Assembly (NCBI GenBank): GCA_019233165.1
Contig: JAFAMS010000333.1
Coordinates: 1 to 6,927, forward strand
Direction: 5' to 3'
Source of the DNA: Vulcanimicrobiota bacterium
GTDB taxonomy: Bacteria > Vulcanimicrobiota > Vulcanimicrobiia > Vulcanimicrobiales > Vulcanimicrobiaceae
DNA: 6,927 nt
Numbering within the stretch: position 1 is the stretch's first letter; every line of letters starts with the position of its first letter. The notes under the pieces were generated by a model. It saw nothing but the letters and a program-made list of their open reading frames with translations, was not told where the DNA came from and searched no databases. Made by a program: the position numbers and the translations under genes. Shown piece by piece: positions 1-5,342 of this stretch.

Positions 1-138
1 CGCGGCGAAGGCGGTTGCCAAACGGTTGCCGTCGGTGGCGGCCGCAGCCGGCCACCCGCGGCCAAGGTACGGGCGAAAACCCTTATTTTGCGCGTTTTTT
101 CGACCGTCGGCGACCAGACGTAACCGTGCTTGAACCCA

Positions 139-161
139 TTCGATTCCCGTTGGCGCTACCA
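139..161 (+). repeat. tRNA 3'-end-like core repeat, copy 1 (candidate att site)
   Basis: This is a 23-bp sequence starting TTCGATTCCCG and ending TTGGCGCTACCA, identical to 806-828 and 2208-2230. It has the layout of a tRNA 3' end: T-loop TTCGATT, 3' T-stem strand CCCGT, an acceptor strand and ACCA. The bases just upstream (ACCCA) cannot form the 5' strand of the T-stem, and no tRNA 5' half is visible in the preceding 138 bases, so this is a fragment and not a gene. tRNA 3' ends are the classic attachment sites of tyrosine-recombinase elements, so a recombination scar is the best explanation. The donor tRNA cannot be named from this fragment. Confidence 0.75.
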
Positions 162-186
162 GAAATCTCTTATCCCTATGCGACGA

Positions 187-223
187 ACTCGAAGACAGAA
201 AGTGATGCGTCACATTGCGTTCT
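187..223 (+). repeat. Short motifs downstream of core copy 1
   Basis: ACTCGAAGA at 187-195 followed by GAAAG matches the start of the central motif at 730-746 (ACTCGAAGATGCGAAAA). Then TGCGTCACATTGCGT at 206-220 matches TGCGTCAGATTGCGT at 2233-2247 in 14 of 15 positions. In both places two TGCGT words stand 10 bp apart. These could be arm-type or accessory-protein sites beside the att core, but each motif is short and partial chance matching is possible. The second motif ends just beyond the VOC gene stop codon, and a 5-bp hairpin (217-229) overlaps that stop. Confidence 0.35.
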
Positions 224-228
224 AAACG

Positions 229-609
229 CTATTCGGGCGCTTGCCACAATTCGATCGGATTGCCTTCCGGATCCTGGAGGCGTGCGAACTGACCGACATC
301 CGGTTGATCCCACTCCGACCTTGTCTCTACCGCGATGCCTGCATCGCGAAGCTTCGCGATAAGCGCATCGATATTGTCCACGCGTAGGTTGAGCATCCAT
401 TGGTGGTCGGCCGCGAAATGATCGGTGTCGGCGGGGAAAGGCGCAAACACCACCGGGCCGCCCTCAGCCTGCCACGTCCACTGATCGGCCGTGGCGGCGG
501 GGTCGGCTACGCAGCCAGCACCCACATTGAGATGAGTGCGGTACCACTCCGTCAGTGCATCGGGGTCGTTCGCTCGGAAGAATATGCCTCCGATGCCTTT
601 GACCGCCAT
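229..609 (-). CDS. VOC family protein (glyoxalase/bleomycin resistance fold)
   Basis: This 126-residue protein is a single pair of VOC (beta-alpha-beta-beta-beta) modules, the usual length for small stand-alone members. The N-terminal strand (KGIGGIFFRANDPDALTEWY, residues 4-23) is the typical VOC opening. The second module starts near residue 70 (WMLNLRVDNIDALIAKL), and the C-terminal motif DPEGNPIELW (113-122) carries the conserved metal-type glutamate E120. VOC enzymes include glyoxalases, dioxygenases, epimerases and drug-binding resistance proteins; the substrate here cannot be told. The ATG at 609 is chosen over a longer in-frame start at 660 because an AAGGAG site sits 9 nt before it and the fold begins there. 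It is the only gene between core repeats 1 and 2. Confidence 0.88.
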   Translation of the reverse strand: MAVKGIGGIFFRANDPDALTEWYRTHLNVGAGCVADPAATADQWTWQAEGGPVVFAPFPADTDHFAADHQWMLNLRVDNIDALIAKLRDAGIAVETRSEWDQPDVGQFARLQDPEGNPIELWQAPE

Positions 610-618
610 AAAAGAATG

Positions 619-624
619 CTCCTT
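619..624 (-). promoter_or_regulatory. Shine-Dalgarno site of the first VOC gene
   Basis: AAGGAG on the minus strand, 9 nt upstream of the ATG at 609. It fixes this start rather than the in-frame start 51 bases further upstream. Confidence 0.75.
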
Positions 625-700
625 AAGTGACCCCGAAGGAACTCTTCCGCTGTTAACCACCGGAACGTAGCTACCTGCTCGTCTAACGGATTAGGCAAGG

Positions 701-791
701 CTAGACGGGACTAGTAGGGATTAGACGGGACTCGAAGATGCGAAAATCCGTACAAGAGGGACTATCGGGTACTAGACGGGATGAGCCGGGA
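701..791 (+). repeat. 10-bp-phased decamer array flanking a central motif, next to core copy 2
   Basis: Decamers of the type YTAGACGGGA run head to tail: CTAGACGGGA (701), CTAGTAGGGA (711) and TTAGACGGGA (721). After a 21-bp central stretch the phase resumes with ACAAGAGGGA (752), CTATCGGGTA (762), CTAGACGGGA (772) and TGAGCCGGGA (782). One repeat per helical turn puts all copies on one DNA face. The array ends about 15 bp before core copy 2. The central stretch recurs at 2307-2338. Arm-type sites for a tyrosine recombinase or excisionase, or an operator for a repressor, are the likely readings. No protein partner is visible. Confidence 0.6.
726..757 (+). repeat. Diverged 32-bp direct repeat, copy A
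   Basis: Aligned without gaps to 2307-2338, 26 of 32 bases agree. The shared frame is CGGGA, a variable part, GCGAAA, one variable base, TCCGT, one variable base, CAAGA. Copy A lies upstream of core copy 2, whereas copy B lies downstream of core copy 3. Confidence 0.6.
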
Positions 792-805
792 CCTCGATTT
801 GCGGG

Positions 806-828
806 TTCGATTCCCGTTGGCGCTACCA
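806..828 (+). repeat. tRNA 3'-end-like core repeat, copy 2 (candidate att site)
   Basis: Identical to copy 1 over 23 bp and to copy 3 over 27 bp, since the preceding CGGG (802-805) is also shared. With that extension GCGGG can pair with CCCGT around the loop TTCGATT (one G-T pair), so a full T-arm is present. No D-arm, anticodon arm or 5' acceptor strand (expected near AGCGCCA) is seen in the 80 bases upstream, which are taken up by the decamer array. On the minus strand the repeat is read as a spurious peptide beginning MVAPTGIEP. Confidence 0.8.
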
Positions 829-932
829 TAAGAAGCTCGTAACGACGCGCATTTTGATCGCCGAAAGCGCGACTGTTGCAATTTGGCTGCCCTCGGTTGC
901 CGCGAGCGCTTCGATGTGCTGGCCAGCAGACC
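829..932. other. Spacer between core copy 2 and the cupin stop codon
   Basis: These 104 bases contain no supported gene, terminator or repeat. A minus-strand ORF crossing it (701-949) reads through the tRNA-like core and the decamer array and has no protein-like features. Confidence 0.5.
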
Positions 933-1412
933 TTACTCCTCGCCGTCATAGTAATCGAGCGCGTCGCCGCGCATGATGCGGTACTCCGGCGCCCTCACGG
1001 CCCACTTCTCGCTATCGGGATAGTGGCATGACTCGCCGACCGGGTTGTCGGCGATAATGTAGAGTATCAAATCGTCGGTGCGATTGTTGATGACTTGATG
1101 CGGCTCGTTAGGTTTGAAAAGAAATGCGTCGCCGGACTCGATCTCGACCGTGCCGCTTTGGTCCCGCACAACACCGCCTCCCGAGATCACGTGATAGAAC
1201 TCCCACTGCGCACTGTGGGAATGGTACGGGCACAGTGCGGAGCCTGGAGGCACGCGTGCCATTTCGACATCGAAGGGATGACGCTCGAGCAGATCCATCG
1301 ATTTCGGTTTCCGGCCGAGTGCTTCAGAGAGTTTCTTTTCGTCTCGAAAGAATCGTTTGTTCGGGGAGCCGTGTGGCTGCCATCCAATCTGAGCGGTGTT
1401 GACCTTGAGCAT
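933..1412 (-). CDS. Cupin-domain protein
   Basis: This 159-residue protein has one cupin beta-barrel. Cupin motif 1 is clear: PYHSHSAQWEFYHVISGG (residues 62-79) provides H64, H66 and E71. Motif 2, GDAFLFKPNEPHQVINN (94-110), provides H105, so the full 3-His/1-Glu metal site is intact. About 40 residues precede the barrel, and a tail with GESCHYPDSEKW (126-137) follows it. Single-domain cupins of this kind include oxygenases, isomerases and sugar-binding proteins; the substrate is unknown. The ATG at 1412 is preferred to an in-frame GTG at 1418 because AGGGAG lies 7 nt before the ATG but only 1 nt before the GTG. It lies 76 bp downstream of the second VOC gene on the same strand and is probably co-transcribed with it. 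Confidence 0.88.
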   Translation of the reverse strand: MLKVNTAQIGWQPHGSPNKRFFRDEKKLSEALGRKPKSMDLLERHPFDVEMARVPPGSALCPYHSHSAQWEFYHVISGGGVVRDQSGTVEIESGDAFLFKPNEPHQVINNRTDDLILYIIADNPVGESCHYPDSEKWAVRAPEYRIMRGDALDYYDGEE

Positions 1413-1419
1413 CTTCACT

Positions 1420-1425
1420 CTCCCT
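1420..1425 (-). promoter_or_regulatory. Shine-Dalgarno site of the cupin gene
   Basis: AGGGAG on the minus strand, 7 nt before the ATG at 1412. It abuts the alternative GTG at 1418 with a 1-nt gap, which rules that codon out as the efficient start. Confidence 0.7.
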
Positions 1426-1488
1426 AGACGCAGCTCCGCGAGCAGTTGCTAGAGAAGCGCACTAATCCACCCCGATGGTCCAAAAGCG

Positions 1489-1857
1489 CTAATCGAGGGG
1501 CGCGCTCTCGGCTTCCCAGTACACCTCGATTGCATACCCATCAGGGTCCACACACCGAAACGAGCTCATCGTCTCGTCCTGAAAGAGCGGCTTCGCGATG
1601 GGAACTGCAGCTTGCCGCATCTCTTGATGTAACGTCGACACGGCATCCGATGATTCGACTCTAGTTCCGAAGTGAAACCATTGCGGCATGCTGCCAGGTG
1701 CGGGATCGTCCATCAGTGCGAGATCAAACCCGGAATCATCTGTCATAAAGGTGATTACTTTACCGCGTCGTGCGATTCGTAACCCTAGCCAGGCCTCGTA
1801 GAACTGCTCCGACTCCGAGCGATTCTTCACGTGGAGATGGAGATGCTTGATGTTCAT
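1489..1857 (-). CDS. VOC family protein, second and unrelated copy
   Basis: This 122-residue VOC-fold protein opens with MNIKHLHLHVKNRSESEQFY, the usual first strand and helix, with H9 as a possible metal ligand. The second module has QWFHFGTRV (59-67; H62) and ends with VDPDGYAIEVYWE (103-115), whose E111 sits at the conserved metal position. This is the layout of dioxygenase/glyoxalase-type small VOC proteins, and the apparent His/His/Glu set suggests a metal enzyme. It shares little sequence with the VOC gene at 229-609 beyond family motifs, so the two are not a recent duplication. The upstream region has no strong Shine-Dalgarno site. It is the first gene of a likely two-gene unit with the cupin gene, within the segment between core repeats 2 and 3. 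Confidence 0.88.
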   Translation of the reverse strand: MNIKHLHLHVKNRSESEQFYEAWLGLRIARRGKVITFMTDDSGFDLALMDDPAPGSMPQWFHFGTRVESSDAVSTLHQEMRQAAVPIAKPLFQDETMSSFRCVDPDGYAIEVYWEAESAPLD

Positions 1858-2207
1858 CCGTTTGCACCAGGAGAAAGGACTTCGTCACCGTTCTGAGTTG
1901 AGGGACAGGCACCTTGTCATGCACCGGCAGCCGCCGGTGTCACGTCGGGAACTGTCCACGCGTTTTGGAACGCATACATAATGCCGAAGAGTAAGTGGCG
2001 GATCATCGGCGCGCCTCGCCAGACACTCACCCTCCGGTGCGGCGTCGCACACGCTCGGGCGCTCGTTCGCAACGCCCCTAATCCCCGGGAACCAATGCGT
2101 GGACAACGCTCGGCAGCTATACTTGGGGAAGCTCTCCCTCTGAGCAAGGAGGCCGCTTTCCATTATTTCCCGTACAGGTCGCAGTCATCGGCAACGGGGA
2201 TGCCGGG
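1858..2207. other. Intergenic stretch upstream of the second VOC gene
   Basis: These 350 bases contain no supported gene. Open frames on both strands (for example 1885-2163 minus and 1981-2295 plus) are rich in Arg, Cys and Ser and have no family-like motifs. The stretch holds one strong inverted repeat (1922-1939) and must also contain the promoter for the VOC-cupin pair, but no convincing -35/-10 set could be picked. Confidence 0.5.
1922..1939. repeat. Perfect 7-bp inverted repeat with 4-nt loop
   Basis: CACCGGC, loop AGCC, then GCCGGTG forms a GC-rich hairpin on either strand. No T-run follows, so it is not a standard intrinsic terminator. It lies 65 bp upstream of the VOC start and could be an operator or a relic of a mobile sequence. 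Confidence 0.5.
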
Positions 2208-2230
2208 TTCGATTCCCGTTGGCGCTACCA
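2208..2230 (+). repeat. tRNA 3'-end-like core repeat, copy 3 (candidate att site)
   Basis: Identical to copies 1 and 2 over 23 bp and to copy 2 over 27 bp when the preceding CGGG (2204-2207) is included. Four of five T-stem pairs can form (CCGGG with CCCGT), but no tRNA 5' half is present upstream. It closes the 1402-bp segment carrying the VOC and cupin genes. No further copy was seen to its right. Confidence 0.8.
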
Positions 2231-2232
2231 AC

Positions 2233-2338
2233 TGCGTCAGATTGCGTCTTCATTACGAGGGATCGCCCGACTCGTCCTCATCGAGGCCGGAGTGACCGGC
2301 ACGAGCCGGGAATTGAAAACGCGAAATTCCGTCCAAGA
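2233..2338 (+). repeat. Phased motifs and diverged repeat copy B downstream of core copy 3
   Basis: TGCGT words at 2233 and 2243 mirror the pair at 206 and 216. Further on, CGAGGCCGGA (2282), GTGACCGGCA (2292) and CGAGCCGGGA (2302) are spaced exactly 10 bp apart and resemble the decamers at 701-791. The last runs into the 32-bp repeat at 2307-2338, which matches 726-757 at 26 of 32 bases. The block ends 12 bp before the ATG at 2351, so it may overlap that gene's promoter or leader. Confidence 0.5.
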
Positions 2339-2350
2339 CACGTAATCCGA

Positions 2351-2938
2351 ATGCGACAGATTTCCGCTCAGGAGTTTGAGCGGCTGCCGCTTCGCGGGCA
2401 CGAGTTTATGGCCGGCGTGCCGCTGCACGACGCCTGGGTTGTAGATCTACCGAAGGCGCGTTCCGGCATTACGCTTGATGAGTTTCTGCGCACGGCTCCG
2501 GTGCCTCCGCTCGCGCCGTCGCCGGTCGTGCGCGGGTTGCTCGCATTGCGCTTGTTTATCGGCCGTATCTTCGGTTGGGACGATACCGAGAAGATTGAAG
2601 CGTCGGAGGCCGCGTTCGCTGCGCGTATGACGGACGCCGACCGGGCGAGATCTCGCGTGCCGCCGGGGACTCCCGATGAGCCCTTTCGCGTCGTTTATCG
2701 CTTCGAGAACGAGCAGCTCGTCGAAATCATCAACCGCACGGCCCACGCCGCTGCGCTGAGCGCACTGGTGGAAACGCCCGACGCGTATCGCTACTACTTC
2801 GCCATCTACGTCCGCAACGTCAGCCACCTAACGCCGCTCTACATGGCTGCGATCGATCCGTTCCGCAAGTTCGTTGTCTACCCATCGCTGATGCGCAGCG
2901 TGCTCCGAAGCTGGAACAAAACCTTCGAGCGAAGCTAG
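2351..2938 (+). CDS. DUF2867-like protein
   Basis: This 195-residue protein resembles the DUF2867 family, recognised from the overall pattern: an N-terminal HDAWVVDLPKA strand (26-36), a basic/hydrophobic segment VVRGLLALRLFIGRIFGW (59-76), the central FRVVYRFENEQLVEIINRT (112-130), and the C-terminal YMAAIDPFRKFVVYPSLMR (164-182). That Pro-Phe-Arg / VYP tail is typical. The family has no established biochemical role, but some members are fused to NAD-binding epimerase-like domains. The ATG at 2351 is chosen because a longer in-frame start at 2219 would translate the tRNA-like core. No clear Shine-Dalgarno site is visible. It is followed after 16 bp by the acetyltransferase gene, probably in one transcript. 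Confidence 0.75.
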   Translation: MRQISAQEFERLPLRGHEFMAGVPLHDAWVVDLPKARSGITLDEFLRTAPVPPLAPSPVVRGLLALRLFIGRIFGWDDTEKIEASEAAFAARMTDADRARSRVPPGTPDEPFRVVYRFENEQLVEIINRTAHAAALSALVETPDAYRYYFAIYVRNVSHLTPLYMAAIDPFRKFVVYPSLMRSVLRSWNKTFERS

Positions 2939-2954
2939 GTTGTTGTTGAACGAC

Positions 2955-3476
2955 ATGGAGATCCCGGAGATAGCAACCGACCGCCTCATCCTCGAGCCGC
3001 TTACAGCTCGCCACGCAACTCGCCTTTACCCGGATATCTCTGACCAAAGAATCTATCAGTACATTGATGAGAGTCCACCTACTAGTCTGGCCGCGTTGCG
3101 TAAACGCTATAAATCACTGGAAGCACGCAGATCGCCCGACGGATCCCAATTCTGGCTCAATTGGGTATTGAAAAAGTCGAGCGGCGATGCCTACGTAGGG
3201 TACGTACAGGCGACGGTTCAGGGTGACGAAGCCATTATTGCATATGTACTTCTTCCACGCATGTGGGGGCTCGGTTACGCGTACGAAGCGGTAAGAGCCA
3301 TGTTGCATTTCCTTTCCAGCGAATGCAGAGTCCGGCGATTCATTGCAGACGTTGACAGGCGCAATACAAGGTCCATTAAATTGCTACAACGGGTTGGTTT
3401 CGTGAAAACTCAGCAAAAGCGAAAGAGCACAGACGACGCCATCAAATTCATCTACGTGCCAAAGGAGGCCACCTAA
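2955..3476 (+). CDS. GNAT acetyltransferase, RimJ/RimL type
   Basis: This 173-residue protein has the full Acetyltransf_3 layout. The opening IATDRLILEPLTARHATRLY (6-25) is the family signature start. The acetyl-CoA-binding motif A is YVLLPRMWGLGYAYEAV (97-113), with R102, G105, G107 and A109 in the RxxGxGxA pattern. Motif B is NTRSIKLLQRVGF (137-149). Relatives acetylate protein N-termini (RimJ, RimL), aminoglycosides or small amines; the substrate here cannot be assigned. The ATG at 2955 is used; a TTG at 2940 would add five residues outside the family alignment. The gene is visibly more AT-rich than its neighbours (25 G or C in 60 bases at 3361-3420, against 38 in 60 at 4681-4740), which suggests separate ancestry. 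Confidence 0.85.
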   Translation: MEIPEIATDRLILEPLTARHATRLYPDISDQRIYQYIDESPPTSLAALRKRYKSLEARRSPDGSQFWLNWVLKKSSGDAYVGYVQATVQGDEAIIAYVLLPRMWGLGYAYEAVRAMLHFLSSECRVRRFIADVDRRNTRSIKLLQRVGFVKTQQKRKSTDDAIKFIYVPKEAT

Positions 3477-3493
3477 TCGGCACATTTTTGAAT

Positions 3494-3498
3494 AGGAG
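3494..3498 (+). promoter_or_regulatory. Shine-Dalgarno site of a short leader ORF
   Basis: AGGAG with a 6-nt spacer to the ATG at 3505. It is the best ribosome-binding site in this stretch, yet it serves a 10-codon frame and not the large gene that starts at 3538. Confidence 0.5.
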
Positions 3499-3504
3499 CG
3501 CAAG

Positions 3505-3537
3505 ATGCTGCCGGTTGCCAAGCGAGTGGCGCCCTGA
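3505..3537 (+). CDS. Possible 10-codon leader peptide
   Basis: The frame ATG to TGA encodes MLPVAKRVAP. Its TGA (3535-3537) is directly followed by the ATG of the fusion gene at 3538. The start has a good AGGAG site, whereas the fusion gene start lacks an obvious one. This fits translational coupling: ribosomes terminating here could restart on the next codon. It has no Trp, His or Leu run and no visible attenuator, so classic amino-acid attenuation is not supported. It might equally be a chance frame. Confidence 0.35.
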   Translation: MLPVAKRVAP

Positions 3538-4785
3538 ATGAACTTCGATTTGCGTTTAGCGAACCGTGGCGACGTTGTCGAGCTAAAGATGCTGATCGAA
3601 AAGTCGGCGCGGACACTCCTCGCGCCCTTCTACACGGAACGGCAGATCGTCCTAGCTTTAGACTCATCTCTGGGCGTGGACTCGCAATTAATTCTAGATC
3701 GTACCTTCTTCGTGGCGGTTCATCTCGGCGTGCTAGTCGGCTGTGGTGGATGGAGCCGCCGCAAGACGCTGTTCGGCAGCGACCACGGCGCGAACCGTGA
3801 GTCCGCGTTGCTGGACCCGGCGAGCGACGCCGCCCGGATCCGTGCATTCTTTGTCGAGCCAAGCCAGGCGCGCCGGGGAATCGGCACCGCAATCCTCAAG
3901 GCCTGCGAGGAAGCCGCGAGCGCGGAGGACTTTCGGCGGTTCGAGTTGGTCGCGACGCTCGGCGGGGTCCCGTTGTACGAACGCTTCGGTTATGTCGCGG
4001 TCGAGCGATTTGACGTCGACTTGCGCGACGGCCATCGCTTCCCCGTCGTTAGGATGCGCAAATCGGCCTTTCGCAATACGTACGAGGATACGCAGCGAGC
4101 GGAGGCCTACGCGCGTCTTGAATTTGCGAACACGTACTACCTCGCATACCTCGACTTGCCGGCGATCCTCGGCGATCACGTCAAAGGGACGCGCGCGCTC
4201 GATTTCGGATGCGGGACCGGAAGGTCGACTCGCTTTCTCCGGGATCTGGGGTTCGAGGTCGTCGGCGTCGACATCGCCGAGGAGATGATCGGAAAGGCTC
4301 GCGAGATCGATCCGGCCGGCGACTACCGCCTCCTTGCTGACGACGACTTCAGCGTGTTTTCTCCGGGCAGCTTCGATCTCGCCCTCTCGATGTTTACCTT
4401 CGACAACATCCCCGGGACCGACTTAAAGGAACGCATCTTCACCGATCTGCGGAAACTCCTCGAGCCTGCGGGAACGCTCGTCAGCGTCGTGTCGTCGCCG
4501 GAGATCTACGTGCACGAATGGGCCTCGTTCTCGACGAAGGACTATCCGGAAAACCGGATTGCGCGGTCTGGGGACGTCGTGCGCATCGTGACCACGGACT
4601 TTCCGGATCGCCGCCCAACGGAAGACATTCTCTTCGATGAGGAGGCATACCGTGAGGTCTACCGGGCCGCCGGCCTCGACGTCGTCGCCACGTACCGTCC
4701 TCTCGCACGAGGCGACGAGCCCTTTCCTTGGATAAGCGAGACCAAAATTGCGCCGTGGACGATCTATGTCCTCAGGCCGAGCTAG
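3538..4785 (+). CDS. GNAT acetyltransferase / class I SAM methyltransferase fusion
   Basis: This 415-residue protein has two domains. Residues 1 to about 175 form a GNAT domain, with the acetyl-CoA loop ARRGIGTAILKACEEAA (111-127; R113, G114, G116) after strand IRAFFVEPSQ and the closing LYERFGYVAVERF (146-158). Residues about 180-415 form a Rossmann-fold methyltransferase: motif I ALDFGCGTGRSTRFL (220-234), acidic residue D245 in VVGVDIAEEM (241-250), and the motif II region FDLALSMFTFDNI (279-291). The junction RMRKSAFRNTYED (172-184) has almost no linker, as if two adjacent genes were joined by loss of a stop. Both cofactor sites look intact. A single small-molecule target modified twice is possible, but the substrate is unknown. 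The start abuts a 10-codon leader ORF, and the stop overlaps the convergent sigma gene by 4 nt. Confidence 0.87.
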   Translation: MNFDLRLANRGDVVELKMLIEKSARTLLAPFYTERQIVLALDSSLGVDSQLILDRTFFVAVHLGVLVGCGGWSRRKTLFGSDHGANRESALLDPASDAARIRAFFVEPSQARRGIGTAILKACEEAASAEDFRRFELVATLGGVPLYERFGYVAVERFDVDLRDGHRFPVVRMRKSAFRNTYEDTQRAEAYARLEFANTYYLAYLDLPAILGDHVKGTRALDFGCGTGRSTRFLRDLGFEVVGVDIAEEMIGKAREIDPAGDYRLLADDDFSVFSPGSFDLALSMFTFDNIPGTDLKERIFTDLRKLLEPAGTLVSVVSSPEIYVHEWASFSTKDYPENRIARSGDVVRIVTTDFPDRRPTEDILFDEEAYREVYRAAGLDVVATYRPLARGDEPFPWISETKIAPWTIYVLRPS

Positions 4786-5333
4786 GCCGGCGAGAGGGCG
4801 AGGCGCAATTTCTGCATTCCGAGTGAGATGCGGCTCTTCACCGTGCCGAGCGGCTGTTGGAGACGTTCGGCGATTGCGCGCTGTGTAAGACCTTGATAGA
4901 ACGCCAACTCGATCGGCTCGCGCTGCTCGCCGGGGAGCGACGCCAGCGCTCGACGTAACGCCTCCAGCTCGACGTGATCGTCGATCTCGAGCTCTTGCGG
5001 CTCCGCGACGATCTTCTGCTCGATCGCCTGATGGCGAAACGCGGCCCGGCGCCGAGTCAAAGCGTCGTTCCGCACGCAGACGACGAGAAAGGCTCGAAGG
5101 TCGCCGCGCTGCGTGCGAAAAGTGCGCCGCGACCACGCACGCAGGAGTGCATCGTGCACGCAGTCCTCAGCGTCGCTCGGGTTTGCAAGTACGCCCAGCG
5201 CGACCGAGTACAGGAGCCGGCCGTACGCAATGTACGCGGCTTCGAACGCCTCGGGCTTACCGTCGGCGAAATCGACTCCAAGGCGGTCGCAGGCGCTCGG
5301 CGCGCTGCCGGGCTTTCTTTGCACCAATTGCAT
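4782..5333 (-). CDS. ECF RNA polymerase sigma factor (SigK-like)
   Basis: This 183-residue sigma-70 family protein has only regions 2 and 4, as in ECF sigmas. Region 2 covers about 27-97, with AFEAAYIAYGRLLYSVALG (29-47) and the core-binding NPSDAEDCVHDALLRAW (51-67). Region 4 covers about 125-178, with the SLPGEQREPIELAFYQGLT opening (132-150) and helix-turn-helix RAIAERLQQPLGTVKSRI (152-169). It would direct RNA polymerase to a small set of promoters and be held inactive by the adjacent membrane anti-sigma factor. It starts 9 nt after that gene's stop, so the two are surely co-transcribed. The subgroup is inferred from the RskA-like partner. Its 3' end overlaps the convergent fusion gene by the 4 nt CTAG, leaving no room for a terminator. 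Confidence 0.9.
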   Translation of the reverse strand: MQLVQRKPGSAPSACDRLGVDFADGKPEAFEAAYIAYGRLLYSVALGVLANPSDAEDCVHDALLRAWSRRTFRTQRGDLRAFLVVCVRNDALTRRRAAFRHQAIEQKIVAEPQELEIDDHVELEALRRALASLPGEQREPIELAFYQGLTQRAIAERLQQPLGTVKSRISLGMQKLRLALSPA

Positions 5334-5342
5334 CGCAATGGC

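Noticed and set aside
202..229. Terminator for the first VOC gene
   Set aside because: Two small hairpins (202-213 and 217-229) have stems of only 4 to 5 bp, and no clear U-tract follows on the minus strand.
701..949. Minus-strand ORF of 82 codons containing MVAPTGIEP
   Set aside because: It is the antisense reading of the tRNA-like core and the decamer array. This type of peptide is a well-known artefact of tRNA 3' ends.
2140..2230. Complete tRNA gene ending at core copy 3
   Set aside because: The T-arm nearly folds, but no matching 5' acceptor strand, D-arm or anticodon arm is found at the right distance upstream.
1885..2295. Small ORFs on both strands in the 1858-2207 stretch
   Set aside because: They have Arg/Ser/Cys-rich composition, no family-like motifs and no ribosome sites, and they overlap each other.
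2219..2350. N-terminal extension of the DUF2867-like gene
   Set aside because: It would translate the tRNA-like core and phased motifs and adds Arg-rich sequence outside the family pattern. The ATG at 2351 is preferred.
3538..4785. Two separate genes instead of a fusion
   Set aside because: The frame is continuous with no stop. The internal ATG at 4054 lies within the last strand of the GNAT domain and lacks a Shine-Dalgarno site.
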